DNA of 64,000 bases from Ruania alkalisoli. Lineage in GTDB: Bacteria > Actinomycetota > Actinomycetes > Actinomycetales > Beutenbergiaceae. Positions 8,109-17,078 of this stretch are shown piece by piece. Position 1 is the stretch's first letter. Every line of letters starts with the position of its first letter. The stretch covers positions 219,581-283,580 of the forward strand of contig NZ_CP063169.1 of assembly GCF_014960965.1 (NCBI RefSeq), read 5' to 3'. Both the position numbers and the translations under genes were made by a program. A model generated the notes under the pieces. It was not told the DNA's origin, did no database searches, and saw only the letters and a program-made list of their open reading frames with translations.

Positions 8109-9057
8109 CGTAGAACACCCAGAACTTGGCCAGCAGGAAGTTCACCGCAGTGAAGGTGGCGATGATGGCCAGCAGTAGCCATGCCATCGCGGAGGCGTAC
8201 CCCATGTCGAAGCGGGTGAATCCCTGCTCATACAGGTACAGCGTGTAGAACAACGTCGAGTCCGAGGGCCCACCGGTGCCGTTGGAGACCACGAACGCCT
8301 GGGTGAAGGCCTGGAAGGCGTTGATGATCTGCAGCACCAGGTTGAAGAAGATGATCGGCGACAGTAGCGGCATCGTGATCCGCATGAACTGCGAGATCCG
8401 GCTCGCCCCGTCCAGGGCGGCGGCCTCGTAGTACATCGTCGGGATCTGACGTAGCCCGGCCAGGAAGATCACCATCGGGGAGCCGAACGTCCACACGTTC
8501 AACAAGATCAGCGTCCACAGTGCATAGTCCGGGTCCGAGACATACCCGGTGGTCGCATCCAGGCCGAGCAATTGCAGCACCTGGTTCACCAACCCGGTGG
8601 TGCCGAAGATCTGGCGCCACAGCAACGCGATCGCGACCGATCCGCCCAGCATCGAGGGCAGGTAGAACACCGACCGGTAGAACGCCAACCCGCGCATGCC
8701 CTTGTTCAGCAGTACCGCCACACCCAGGGCCAACGCCAGCTGCAACGGCACACCCACACCGACATAGATCAGCGTCACCTTCAACGACTGATGCAACCGG
8801 TCATCGGTGAGCATCCGCTCGTAATTGTCCAACCCCAGGAAGTTCGGAGCCTGGATCAACGAATAGTCCGTCAATGACAGGTAGAACGACGCCAGGATCG
8901 GACCCAACGTGAAGACGAACAACCCGACCAGCCACGGCAACAAGAACAGATATCCCGCCTTGTTATCGTGCGACGTCTCCTTACGCCGCGCCGCCTTCTC
9001 CTCCGGCGTCACCGGCCCCGTGCGCCGCAGCTTCGACAGCTCGGAGATCGCGCTCAT
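8101..9057 (-). CDS. carbohydrate ABC transporter permease (MalF type)
   Basis: This 318-aa permease has a long polar N-terminus (about 35 residues) before the first membrane segment (YLFLLPWLVGLFVFT). It has roughly six transmembrane helices and the EAA motif (YYEAAALDGASRISQF). It is the MalF/UgpA-type half of the importer. Its start overlaps the binding-protein stop by 4 nt (ATGA) and its end overlaps the MalG-type gene by 8 nt. Confidence 0.93.
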   Translation of the reverse strand: MSAISELSKLRRTGPVTPEEKAARRKETSHDNKAGYLFLLPWLVGLFVFTLGPILASFYLSLTDYSLIQAPNFLGLDNYERMLTDDRLHQSLKVTLIYVGVGVPLQLALALGVAVLLNKGMRGLAFYRSVFYLPSMLGGSVAIALLWRQIFGTTGLVNQVLQLLGLDATTGYVSDPDYALWTLILLNVWTFGSPMVIFLAGLRQIPTMYYEAAALDGASRISQFMRITMPLLSPIIFFNLVLQIINAFQAFTQAFVVSNGTGGPSDSTLFYTLYLYEQGFTRFDMGYASAMAWLLLAIIATFTAVNFLLAKFWVFYDD

Positions 9058-10340
9058 GTGCCGATGGCTGCGCTGAGTTCGTCGTAGAAGCCCTGCGCAG
9101 CCTCGTCGAGGGTGGCGTCCCCAAACAGCAGCTCCGTGGCGTGACGCTGCAGGAACACGTCCGTCTGCCCTCCGGGCGGCGGCGCGACCGGAGTCTGTGC
9201 CAGCTCGGGCTCAATGTCCTCGATGAACTGGGAGACTCGCTGCTGCGGCTCCGACAGCTGATCCCGGATGGCTGCGGAGATCTCGCCGTTCGGCGGGATG
9301 CCCCGCTCGGCCAGCTCGATCTCGGCGGCTGTCTGGCTGTTCATCCACCAGTTGACCAGCGCCACCGCACCCTCGGGGTCTTCGGTGGTCGCGGAGACCG
9401 ACCACAGCATCGAGGCCTTGTACCAAGCCGCGCGCTGCATCGCATCACCCTCGATGCTTGGGTAGCGCAGGAGCCGGAACTCGGTTCCCGCCGACGTCTC
9501 CAGTGCCTGCAGCTGGTTCGACCAGTACTGAGCGATCGCCGTGTTGCCCACGACGAAGTCCGCCTGGTCCAGCGGCTTGCTGAAGTCCTCGTTGATCGCC
9601 GAGGGGCTGGGAATGGCGCCGGCATCGGCAAACCGCATCCCGAGGTCGAACCATCCGCGCAGGTCGTCAACCTCGAAACCGATCTCGCCGCCCTCGGCGA
9701 AGAGGCTCTTGCCCTGCTGGCGCAGCCACGCCTCGAAGAGCGCGTCGCTGGCGATGATCGCCTGAGTTCCGGTAGCCGCGCCGCTGTCCGAGATGGCAGT
9801 GGCGATCTCCAGCCAGTCCTCCCAGGTCCAGGTCATGTCATCGGGCACGTCCACGCCAGCGGCCTCGAAGAGTGCGGGGTTGGCGAACACCATCGGCGTG
9901 TTGATCCCGGCGTTCATGCCGTAGAGCGAGCCCTCGATCATTCCGGAGTCCGCGGTGCCCTCGATGAAGCCGGACGTATCCGCTCCGTGCTCGGAGAGAT
10001 CGAGCAGGGCCCCGCGCTGCCCGTACTCACTGATGTATCGCATGTCCATCTGGATGATGTCCGGTGCGTTGCTGCCCGCGGTCTGCGTGGCGAGCCGGTC
10101 CCAGTAACTGGCCCACTCGCCCGGTTGCGGGGAGATCGTGACTCCTGGGTTCTCCTCCATGTACGCGTCGAGCGCGTCCTGTGTGTTCGCGTTCCGGACC
10201 TCGTTGCCCCACCACGTGAACTGGAGCGAGGAGCCGTCGTCGGAGTCGCTCGAACCGCCTCCGCGGGAGCAGCCTGCAACGGTCGCACCGACTGCGCCGA
10301 GCGAGGCCATGGCCATGAATTGACGCCGGTTGGGTCGCAT
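9054..10340 (-). CDS. sugar-binding lipoprotein of ABC importer
   Basis: The 428-aa extracellular solute-binding protein (family 1) begins MRPNRRQFMAMASLGAVGA with a lipobox VAGC and lipid-modified Cys24. The RRQFM sequence suggests Tat export. The ATG at 10340 is preferred over an upstream start because it gives a clean signal peptide and has GAAAGGA about 8 nt upstream. It is first in the three-gene importer operon. Two palindromes lie in the upstream gap. Confidence 0.92.
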   Translation of the reverse strand: MRPNRRQFMAMASLGAVGATVAGCSRGGGSSDSDDGSSLQFTWWGNEVRNANTQDALDAYMEENPGVTISPQPGEWASYWDRLATQTAGSNAPDIIQMDMRYISEYGQRGALLDLSEHGADTSGFIEGTADSGMIEGSLYGMNAGINTPMVFANPALFEAAGVDVPDDMTWTWEDWLEIATAISDSGAATGTQAIIASDALFEAWLRQQGKSLFAEGGEIGFEVDDLRGWFDLGMRFADAGAIPSPSAINEDFSKPLDQADFVVGNTAIAQYWSNQLQALETSAGTEFRLLRYPSIEGDAMQRAAWYKASMLWSVSATTEDPEGAVALVNWWMNSQTAAEIELAERGIPPNGEISAAIRDQLSEPQQRVSQFIEDIEPELAQTPVAPPPGGQTDVFLQRHATELLFGDATLDEAAQGFYDELSAAIGT

Positions 10341-10368
10341 CGCCTGAGTCCTTTCATCGTCGAAAGCG

Positions 10369-10461
10369 GTGTGCCCATCGGCACACGCTTGACGATAACC
10401 GCGACCCGCATCAGGTGCGCGGCGAGTTGCCAACTATTGCCGTGCCGGTGGAATTGCCACC
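10369..10461. promoter_or_regulatory. palindromes upstream of the sugar importer
   Basis: GTGTGCC-catc-GGCACAC (10369-10386) is a perfect 7-bp inverted repeat in the leader of the binding-protein gene. GGTGG-aattg-CCACC (10447-10461) is a second one further upstream. Three TTGCC motifs (10427, 10437, 10454) sit in the same interval. These are candidate operators for the importer; the regulator could be the nearby LacI protein, but no site matches its own putative operator. Confidence 0.4.
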
Positions 10462-10495
10462 TTTGTCACCCGCAGCATTCCGCCGTCGGGGATCT

Positions 10496-11953
10496 TCATG
10501 CGTCCTCGAGAGCCATCCCGGTGCGGTCTGGCAGCAGCACCGCGCCCACGCATGCCACGACGAAGGCGGCACCGATCACGGCGAACGTGACACCCAGCCC
10601 GCCCGCCACGTGGAGGTAGCCGACCGCGAGCGGAGCCAGGATGGAGGCGATCCGGCCGAACGCTGCCGCACTGCCCGCGCCGGTGCCGCGCAACGCCGTC
10701 GGATAGAGCTCGGGCGTGATCGCGTACAGCGCTCCCCAGGCCCCGAGGTTGAAGGCCGAGAGCGCCATCCCGGCGGCCAGGATCGTTGCCACCGACTCAG
10801 CCTGCCCGAACAGCAGCGCAGAGACCGCCGAACCCGCCAGGAAGGTGATCAACGTGGTGCGCCGACCCCACGTCTCGATCAGATAGGCGGCCGCGGCGTA
10901 GCCCGGGAGCTGGGCGAGGGTGATGATCAGCGTGTAGCCGAAGCTGCGCACCAGGTCGAAGCCCTGCTCCACCAGCAGTGAGGGTAGCCAGATGAAGGCC
11001 CCGTAGTAGGCGAAGTTCACGCCGAACCACACGATCCACAGGCCGGCGGTCCGACGGCGGAGTCTGGCCTGCCACAGATCGCTCCAGCGGGCGCGGGGCG
11101 CACCCGGGCGCCCGCCCGGGTTCCGGGCCCGGTTGCCGGCCGGGCTGTCACGTTGCGTACCCGGACCCTCACCAGGGTGTGCGTCTGTGCGCGGGGAGGT
11201 TGCGCCGTCGGGATCCGCGCGGTAGACCCGCTCGGGAAGGGGCGCCGGGATACCTGCCGAGGCCTCGTACCGGCGCACGGCTGCCTCCGCCTCAGCATGG
11301 CGGCCCGTGCTCTCGAGGAATCGCACCGACTCGGAGAGCCGTAGACGCACGAACAGGGCGTACGCCGCTGGTGCCATGCCGATGAGGAACGCCCACCGCC
11401 ACCCGTTCTCCAGCGGGACGACGAAGTAGCCGACGAGCGCGGCCAGGATCCACCCGAGCGCCCAGAACGCCTCCAGGATCACCACGATCCGGCCGCGGAT
11501 CTTCTTCGGGGCGAACTCGCTCACCAGGGTCGAGGCAACCGGCAGCTCCGCACCGAGCCCGAGGCCGACAATGAAACGCAGCACCATGAGGGCCGCCAGG
11601 CCCCCGGCCGCGGCCGAGGCGCCGGTGGCCAGACCGTAGACCAGCAAGGTCAGGGCGAATACCTGACGGCGGCCGATCCGGTCGGCGAGCAGACCACCCA
11701 GGCTCGCCCCGAGCGCCATCCCGACGAAGCCGATCGAGGCAAGCCAGCCACGCTCGCCGCCGCTGAGCCCCCACTCCTGCGCCAAGGCGGCGAGGATGAA
11801 GGAGATGAGCCCAACGTCCATCGCGTCGAGGGCCCATCCGATCCCCGAGCCGCCGAGCAGTTTGGTGTGCGCTCGGGTGAAGGGCAGGCGATCGAGACGC
11901 TCGGACCGGGTGAGGGCGTGCCCTTCTCCGGTCTGGCTCGCATCCGTGGACAT
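10496..11953 (-). CDS. MFS transporter (sugar-porter/metabolite:H+ symporter type)
   Basis: This 485-aa permease has about 12 membrane segments and the MFS signature between TM2 and TM3 (GGLLADRIGRRQVF), plus PETK-like and GLGLGAE features of the SV2/aromatic-acid symporter group. The ATG at 11953 has GGAAGG about 8 nt upstream; the open frame extends much further without domain content. The central cytoplasmic loop is unusually long and Pro/Gly/Arg-rich (about 55 extra residues around TSPRTDAHPGEGP). It lies 103 bp downstream of the LacI gene on the same strand, suggesting joint expression. Confidence 0.88.
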   Translation of the reverse strand: MSTDASQTGEGHALTRSERLDRLPFTRAHTKLLGGSGIGWALDAMDVGLISFILAALAQEWGLSGGERGWLASIGFVGMALGASLGGLLADRIGRRQVFALTLLVYGLATGASAAAGGLAALMVLRFIVGLGLGAELPVASTLVSEFAPKKIRGRIVVILEAFWALGWILAALVGYFVVPLENGWRWAFLIGMAPAAYALFVRLRLSESVRFLESTGRHAEAEAAVRRYEASAGIPAPLPERVYRADPDGATSPRTDAHPGEGPGTQRDSPAGNRARNPGGRPGAPRARWSDLWQARLRRRTAGLWIVWFGVNFAYYGAFIWLPSLLVEQGFDLVRSFGYTLIITLAQLPGYAAAAYLIETWGRRTTLITFLAGSAVSALLFGQAESVATILAAGMALSAFNLGAWGALYAITPELYPTALRGTGAGSAAAFGRIASILAPLAVGYLHVAGGLGVTFAVIGAAFVVACVGAVLLPDRTGMALEDA

Positions 11954-12031
11954 GCCCGCATCCTTCCAGGCGCCACCGACAACGGCGCGTGGGTGCGGCA
12001 GATCGGCCGGTCGTCTCACCTGGTGATCGAG

Positions 12032-12061
12032 ATCGTGGCCCTCAGAATCGTGGCCCTCAGA
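12032..12061. repeat. 15-bp perfect tandem duplication at the LacI 3' end
   Basis: ATCGTGGCCCTCAGA occurs twice head to tail (12032-12046 and 12047-12061). The duplication covers the LacI stop codon at 12057-12059. It looks like a recent slippage or duplication event. Confidence 0.85.
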
Positions 12062-13091
12062 CCGGTGGCCAGGTGACGGGGACGGGGAGACGTTCGGCGA
12101 CGTGCTCGGGCAGATGCTCCGGTGTGTCGCCGGATGCCCCGGCGAGGGCGTGACCGTCACCTGGCAGGGACGCGAGCGCGGGCCGGAGCAGGGGTGCAGT
12201 GAGCCGGGCGACCAGATGGTGCATGGCTCTCCGGCCGAGCTCGACCCCGTCCACGTCGACCATCGGTGCCTGCGGGCGGCCGACGACCACGATGCCCGAC
12301 TCGTCCGGGTGCGGACGTGAGGACCAAGAGGCGCGTTCGTGCTGCTGGAGGCCGAACAGTGCGCCCAAGCCGAGGTCGCTGGCGTAGGGGAGGGCCACCG
12401 TCGCACCGCTGCCGAGGAGTTCATCGACACTGGCCACGCCCGCGTCGAAGGTCGGCGGGTACGGGCCCAGGACGGCGAGGTCCACACCCTGAGCTGTCGC
12501 CGCCTCCCGGAGGGCGTGGGTGCGCTGCCCACTCTGCCAGGAACGGTCCGGGCCGCCGAGGAATGCGATCCGCCGGTGCCCGGCATCGGCGAGCGCCGTC
12601 AGCAGCTCGACGAAGGCGCCAGCGGTGTCTGCCACGACCGACGCGGTTCCCGTGAGCTCGCGATCCACGAGCACGGTCGGCCGGATGGAGACGGCGGTGC
12701 GGAGCGTCTCGTCGGTGCACCGCGGCGCCACCACGACGGCGCCATCGACCTGCTGAGCCAGCCGCTGGTAGCGCAGGAGATCTTCACCGTCGGCGAGTTC
12801 GTTGACGGCGACGGTGATCTGCAGGCCGTCCCGCGCCCCCCGTTCTTGTGCCCCGCCGATGATCGGGGTGAAGAAGGAGTTCGTGAGGGTGGGGACGACG
12901 AGTGCGATCACACCGGTGCGACCACGGGCGAGCTCGCGAGCCGCCCGGTTGGGGACGAAACCGAGTTCCACCGCGGAGGCGAGGACGCGCTCGACGGTGC
13001 GTGGGGCGACGAGCTGCGGGTGGCTGAGCGCGCGCGAAGCCGTCGACTTGGAGACGCCGGCATGTGCGGCGACGTCAAGCAGTGTGGGCAC
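12057..13091 (-). CDS. LacI-family transcriptional regulator
   Basis: The 344-aa protein has a LacI helix-turn-helix at the N-terminus (TLLDVAAHAGVSKSTASRAL) and a hinge region (ELARGRTGVIALVVP). A periplasmic-binding-protein-like effector domain fills the rest. The GTG start at 13091 is fixed by the HTH position and by AGGAGG 4-5 nt upstream. The gene is divergent from the PotABCD-like operon at 13296 with operator-like repeats between them. It precedes an MFS transporter on its own strand. Likely ligand: a sugar or nucleoside; unproven. Confidence 0.92.
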   Translation of the reverse strand: MPTLLDVAAHAGVSKSTASRALSHPQLVAPRTVERVLASAVELGFVPNRAARELARGRTGVIALVVPTLTNSFFTPIIGGAQERGARDGLQITVAVNELADGEDLLRYQRLAQQVDGAVVVAPRCTDETLRTAVSIRPTVLVDRELTGTASVVADTAGAFVELLTALADAGHRRIAFLGGPDRSWQSGQRTHALREAATAQGVDLAVLGPYPPTFDAGVASVDELLGSGATVALPYASDLGLGALFGLQQHERASWSSRPHPDESGIVVVGRPQAPMVDVDGVELGRRAMHHLVARLTAPLLRPALASLPGDGHALAGASGDTPEHLPEHVAERLPVPVTWPPV

Positions 13092-13184
13092 CCAACCTCC
13101 TGGTATCGAGCGGTATCGAGCGGCATCAAGCCCCAGGTGGTGGCTCACGCCGGAATCAGGACTGGACGCACCCCGAGAGCATCT

Positions 13185-13230
13185 GGTTCCATACTCTAGC
13201 GAATGGAACCGGTTGTGGGAGCGGTTGCGG
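13185..13230. promoter_or_regulatory. LacI-type operator cluster
   Basis: GGTTCCAT (13185-13192) and ATGGAACC (13203-13210) form a perfect inverted repeat with a 10-bp spacer. It runs into AACCGGTT (13207-13214), a CG-centred palindrome of the kind LacI-family proteins bind. A related copy follows 12 bp later (GGAACCGGTTGTGG at 13205, GGGAGCGGTTGCGG at 13217). The cluster sits between the divergent LacI and importer genes. Confidence 0.6.
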
Positions 13231-13295
13231 AGACATTGACGCGAACTGCTCCACCAGCTGGTCACGACCAGGACCCCGAACCAGGCGAGGTAGGT

Positions 13296-14123
13296 ATGCG
13301 CGGACACCGACGCAGCCTCATGCTGCTTCTGCTGCCCGGGCTCGTGCTGTTGCTCGCCGGATTCCTGGTGCCGGCGCTGATCATGCTGCTCGCGCCGCCG
13401 GACACCACCACCGGCGAGGTGCTGGCCCGGCTGGCACGGATGCTGACCGATCCCTATGACCTGACGATCATCGGGCGGACACTCGGCCTTGGCCTGATTG
13501 TGACCGTCACCTGCGTGGTCCTCGGATTCCCCATCGCGTACCTGCTGGCGCGCTCGCAGTCGCGTTGGGCCGGCGTGCTGCTCGCGGTGGCGATCTTCCC
13601 GCTGCTGCTGTCGAACGTGGTGCGCACCTTCGGATGGCTCGTGGTGCTCGGCTCCCAGGGTGCTGTCGGGCAGACGCTCGTGGCCCTCGGGATCGTGGAC
13701 GAGGCCCCGCAACTGCTGTACACACCGCTGGCGATCGTGCTTGGTCTGGTGCAGCTCTTCCTCCCACTCGCGGTGGTCTCCTGCTACTCGGCGCTTGCCC
13801 AGGTCGATGCCAGCCTGGACGAGGCGGCCCGCGGGCTCGGAGCCGGCCGGGCGCGTACGTTCTGGACCATCGTGGTGCCGCTCTCATGGCCCGGTGTGGT
13901 GGTGGCCGCGACCCTCGTCTTCGCCGGTTCGATCACCGCCTACACCACGCCCTACCTGCTCGGCGGCTCGCGGCAGCGAATGCTCTCCACCCAGCTGTTC
14001 CAGTACTCCAGCTCCACGATCGACTGGGCAGCCGCAAGCGCGACGGCGATGATCATGACCGTCCTGGTGTTCGGGGTGGCCGCACTCTCCTCGGTGATGG
14101 GACGGAGGGCAAGGACCTCATGA
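13296..14123 (+). CDS. ABC transporter permease (PotB type)
   Basis: This 275-aa inner-membrane permease has about six hydrophobic segments and an EAA loop (SLDEAARGLGAGRARTFW). It resembles spermidine/putrescine-type PotB, a family that also imports Fe(III), thiamine and other compounds. I chose ATG 13296 (MRGHRRSL), with GCGAGGTAGG just upstream. The earlier start at 13203 would place the operator repeats inside the coding region. It is the first gene of a coupled five-gene operon. Confidence 0.9.
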   Translation: MRGHRRSLMLLLLPGLVLLLAGFLVPALIMLLAPPDTTTGEVLARLARMLTDPYDLTIIGRTLGLGLIVTVTCVVLGFPIAYLLARSQSRWAGVLLAVAIFPLLLSNVVRTFGWLVVLGSQGAVGQTLVALGIVDEAPQLLYTPLAIVLGLVQLFLPLAVVSCYSALAQVDASLDEAARGLGAGRARTFWTIVVPLSWPGVVVAATLVFAGSITAYTTPYLLGGSRQRMLSTQLFQYSSSTIDWAAASATAMIMTVLVFGVAALSSVMGRRARTS

Positions 14124-14917
14124 ACACGCGCCGCCCCGTGGCTGCCTCGCTCGCAGTACTCGGCTACATCGTGATGATCGCACCGCTCTTCTTCGTGGTG
14201 ATCACCGCATTCACCGCCGGTTCCACCGTGCGCTTTCCTCCGGACGGGTATTCCCTGCGGTGGTTCGAGGCCGCGGTCACCTACCAGCCGTTCATGTCGG
14301 CGCTCGCGTCCAGCCTGCAGCTGGCCGTCTTCGCGGCGATCGCGTCGCTCGCGCTGGGTGTTCCGGTGGCGCTGGCCATCCATCGCGGCAAGATCCCGGG
14401 CAAGGGGCTGTTGGAGGGGATGTTCCTCTCCCCGCTGATCGTCCCGGAGCTGGTGGTGGGCCTGGCGCTGTACCAGCAGTTCATGATCGGGCTGGGGATG
14501 AACAACCTCACCACGCTGGCGATCGGGCACACCGTGCTGATGTTCCCCTACGCGGTACGGGTGACAGGCGCCTCCCTGGCGCTGATCGACCCGGCCGTGG
14601 AGGACGCCGCCCGTGGCCTGGGTGCCACGCCCATGCGGACCTTCTTCACCATCACGCTGCCGTTGCTGCGCCCAGGGATCTTCTCCGCGGCGCTGCTGGC
14701 GTTCGTGACGTCGTTCAACAACGTGCCGCTGTCGCTGCTGCTGCAGAGCCGCGAGTTCCGCACTCTGCCGGTCACGATGCTCGACTACGTCCAGCAGAAC
14801 TACGACCCGATCGTCGCCTCGACCTCGGTGCTCATCCTCGCCGGCACCGTGCTGGTGGCCGTCGTGGCCGAGCGCACCGTGGGGTTCGCCAAGATTTTCG
14901 GAGGGATCAACCGATGA
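14120..14917 (+). CDS. ABC transporter permease (PotC type)
   Basis: The 265-aa second permease of the importer has about six membrane segments and an EAA loop (AVEDAARGLGATPMRTFF). It overlaps the PotB-type gene by 4 nt (ATGA) and the ATPase gene by 4 nt. It pairs with PotB-type to form the translocation channel. Confidence 0.92.
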   Translation: MNTRRPVAASLAVLGYIVMIAPLFFVVITAFTAGSTVRFPPDGYSLRWFEAAVTYQPFMSALASSLQLAVFAAIASLALGVPVALAIHRGKIPGKGLLEGMFLSPLIVPELVVGLALYQQFMIGLGMNNLTTLAIGHTVLMFPYAVRVTGASLALIDPAVEDAARGLGATPMRTFFTITLPLLRPGIFSAALLAFVTSFNNVPLSLLLQSREFRTLPVTMLDYVQQNYDPIVASTSVLILAGTVLVAVVAERTVGFAKIFGGINR

Positions 14918-15927
14918 GCGTGACGAGTGCTGCCCAGTTTCAGGCCGTCTCCCAGGTGTTCGGCGACTTCACCGCCGTGGACGCGATCGACCTGACAATT
15001 CCCGAGGGCAAGCTCACCACGCTGCTCGGGCCCAGCGGTTGTGGCAAGACCACCAGCCTGCGGATGCTCGCCGGATATCTGCGCCCCACCGGTGGCCGGA
15101 TCCTCATCCGCGGTGAGGACTTCACCACGGCCCCGCCGGAGAAGCGCAACCTCGGCATGGTCTTCCAGTCCTATGCGCTGTTCCCGCACATGAGCGTCGC
15201 GGATAACGTCGGCTACGGGCTCAAACTGCGGCGTGTCTCCGGCTCCGAGCGGGCGAAGCGGGTCACCGAGGCGCTGGAGATGGTGGGCCTGGCGCACCTG
15301 GCCGGCAGCCGCCCGAAGCAGCTCTCCGGAGGGCAGCAGCAACGGGTGGCGATCGCCCGCGCCGTCGCGATCGAACCGGACCTGCTGCTCTTGGACGAAC
15401 CGCTGTCCAACCTCGATGCGCGGTTGCGACTGCAGATGCGTGCCGAGATCCGCCGCATCCAGTCCGAGACCGGGTTGAGTGTCGTGCTCGTCACCCACGA
15501 CCAGGACGAAGCGCTCGAGATGAGTGACCAGATGGTGGTCATGAAGGACGGCCGGATTCAGCAGCAGGGCGCTCCGCAGGACGTCTTCCCGGCTCCGGCG
15601 AACAGGTTCGTGGCCGAGTTCCTCGGGTACGAGAACTTCGTCCCCACTGCCGACGCACAGGTGACGGTACGGCCCGAGCACCTGCACGTGGATGCCCGTC
15701 AATCGCCCGCGGAGACCTCCGACGGCCTCTCGCTGGACGGGCGCGTCACTGACCTGGCCTACCGCGGGGTCGATGTGCTCGTCACTCTCGCCGCCGACGC
15801 CCCAGGGCGCTCGGAACCGATCCGGCTCGTTGCCGACCTGCGCGCCAGCACAGCACCCGACCTGCGGATCGGGGATGACGTGGCGATCACCGCATCACCA
15901 GGTCACCTCGTCACCCTGCCCGCCTGA
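14914..15927 (+). CDS. ABC transporter ATP-binding protein (PotA type)
   Basis: This 337-aa ATPase has Walker A GPSGCGKTT (39-47), signature LSGGQQQR, Walker B LLLLDEP, H-loop VTHD and a C-terminal TOBE-like regulatory region (VRPEHLHVD onward). It powers the PotBC-like permeases. The ATG overlaps the preceding stop. TOBE-bearing PotA/UgpC-type ATPases serve polyamine, sulfate, iron or sugar-phosphate importers, so this subunit does not define the substrate. Confidence 0.93.
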   Translation: MSVTSAAQFQAVSQVFGDFTAVDAIDLTIPEGKLTTLLGPSGCGKTTSLRMLAGYLRPTGGRILIRGEDFTTAPPEKRNLGMVFQSYALFPHMSVADNVGYGLKLRRVSGSERAKRVTEALEMVGLAHLAGSRPKQLSGGQQQRVAIARAVAIEPDLLLLDEPLSNLDARLRLQMRAEIRRIQSETGLSVVLVTHDQDEALEMSDQMVVMKDGRIQQQGAPQDVFPAPANRFVAEFLGYENFVPTADAQVTVRPEHLHVDARQSPAETSDGLSLDGRVTDLAYRGVDVLVTLAADAPGRSEPIRLVADLRASTAPDLRIGDDVAITASPGHLVTLPA

Positions 15928-16001
15928 CCGTCCCGATCTCACTTCACCGATCCCTCCTCACCATCCAGACCGATCCCCCTCCCCTTCGAAAGGACCGTGC
16001 G

Positions 16002-17078
16002 ATGTTCCCCTCCCGCCGGCATGTCACCGCCCTCGCCGCCGTTGCAGCCACTTCTCTGGTGGCCGCAGGCTGCTCCTCCTCCGACGACGGAGGTTCCGAT
16101 GGCGGTTCCACCGACACCATCGTGGTGAGCACCTTCCCGTTCGGCGTGGAGGAGTTCACCGAGGCCGTCGTGGACCCGTTCACCGCCGAGACCGGCATCG
16201 AGGTCGAGCTCGACACCGGATCCAATGCCGACCGTCTCTCCCGGCTGCAGCTCGAGGGTGAGGACACCGGCATCGACGTGATGCTCATGTCCGACGCCTA
16301 CGTCGCCATCGCTGAGCAGGACGGACTACTCCAGCCGGTCACCCAGGAGGACGTGCCGGCACTCGCTGAGATCGCCGGCTTTGCTGTGGATGACGCCTAC
16401 TCGGGCCCCGCATACAGCTACCAGCTGAACGGGATGCTCTACAACACTGATGAGCTGAGCGAGGAGCAGGCGGCCGACTGGGAGCTCTACGCCGACCCAG
16501 CCTTCGCCGGGCAGGTCGCCCTTCCGGACATCGCCGTGACCGCCGGCCAGCTCACCGTCTCCGGGGTCGCGGACACGTACGGATCCGGGCCCTACGACGT
16601 CGACACCGCCTTCGAGACGATGGCCGGCTGGGCGCCGAACGTGCTGCAGTTCTACAGCTCCACCACCGAGTTCACGAACCTGCTCACCCAGGGTGAGATC
16701 GTCGGCGGGGTGGCACTCAACGGGTTCGCCACCAACCTGATCGCCTCCGGTGAGCCGATCGGCTGGGTCCCGCCGGCCGAAGGGCGATACATGGCCACCA
16801 ACCGCGCCGTCGTGCCGGCCGGTGCCCCGAACGCCGAGGGTGCGTTCGCGTTCATCGACTACCTCCTGTCGGTCGAAGCACAGCAGTCCTCTGCCGAGAT
16901 CGTCGGCGACCTGCCGGTGAACCTGGAGGTGGAGATTCCCGCCGAGCTGACCGCCGTCGTCGGGGACATCGCTCAGGACCCGACCGCAGCGGGCTACGCG
17001 ACCCTCGCCCCGGCCGAAACTGTCGACAACCGCAACGAGTGGGTGGACCGCTTCGCACGCGAGGTCGTGGGCGGCTGA
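16002..17078 (+). CDS. substrate-binding lipoprotein (PotD type)
   Basis: The 358-aa extracellular binding protein has a signal peptide ending VAAGC (lipidated Cys24) and a PotD/PotF-like body. GAAAGGA lies about 8 nt before the ATG. It follows the ATPase gene by 74 bp, and its stop overlaps the downstream deaminase start by one base (TGATG). It binds the imported small molecule. The coupled deaminase gene suggests a purine or nucleoside rather than a polyamine, but this is inference. Confidence 0.92.
   Translation: MFPSRRHVTALAAVAATSLVAAGCSSSDDGGSDGGSTDTIVVSTFPFGVEEFTEAVVDPFTAETGIEVELDTGSNADRLSRLQLEGEDTGIDVMLMSDAYVAIAEQDGLLQPVTQEDVPALAEIAGFAVDDAYSGPAYSYQLNGMLYNTDELSEEQAADWELYADPAFAGQVALPDIAVTAGQLTVSGVADTYGSGPYDVDTAFETMAGWAPNVLQFYSSTTEFTNLLTQGEIVGGVALNGFATNLIASGEPIGWVPPAEGRYMATNRAVVPAGAPNAEGAFAFIDYLLSVEAQQSSAEIVGDLPVNLEVEIPAELTAVVGDIAQDPTAAGYATLAPAETVDNRNEWVDRFAREVVGG

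Noticed and set aside
9141-10619. 492-codon plus-strand frame over the sugar-binding protein
   Set aside because: Antisense to a lipoprotein gene with a signal peptide; no recognisable content.
11954-12586. N-terminal extension of the MFS gene to 12586
   Set aside because: The extra 211 codons overlap the LacI gene in another frame and are Arg/Ser/Pro-rich; ATG 11953 has GGAAGG and starts just before TM1.
13203-13295. Upstream start (ATG 13203) for the PotB-type permease
   Set aside because: It would put the LacI-type operator repeats in coding sequence, and the extra residues have no membrane or signal character; ATG 13296 has a good SD.
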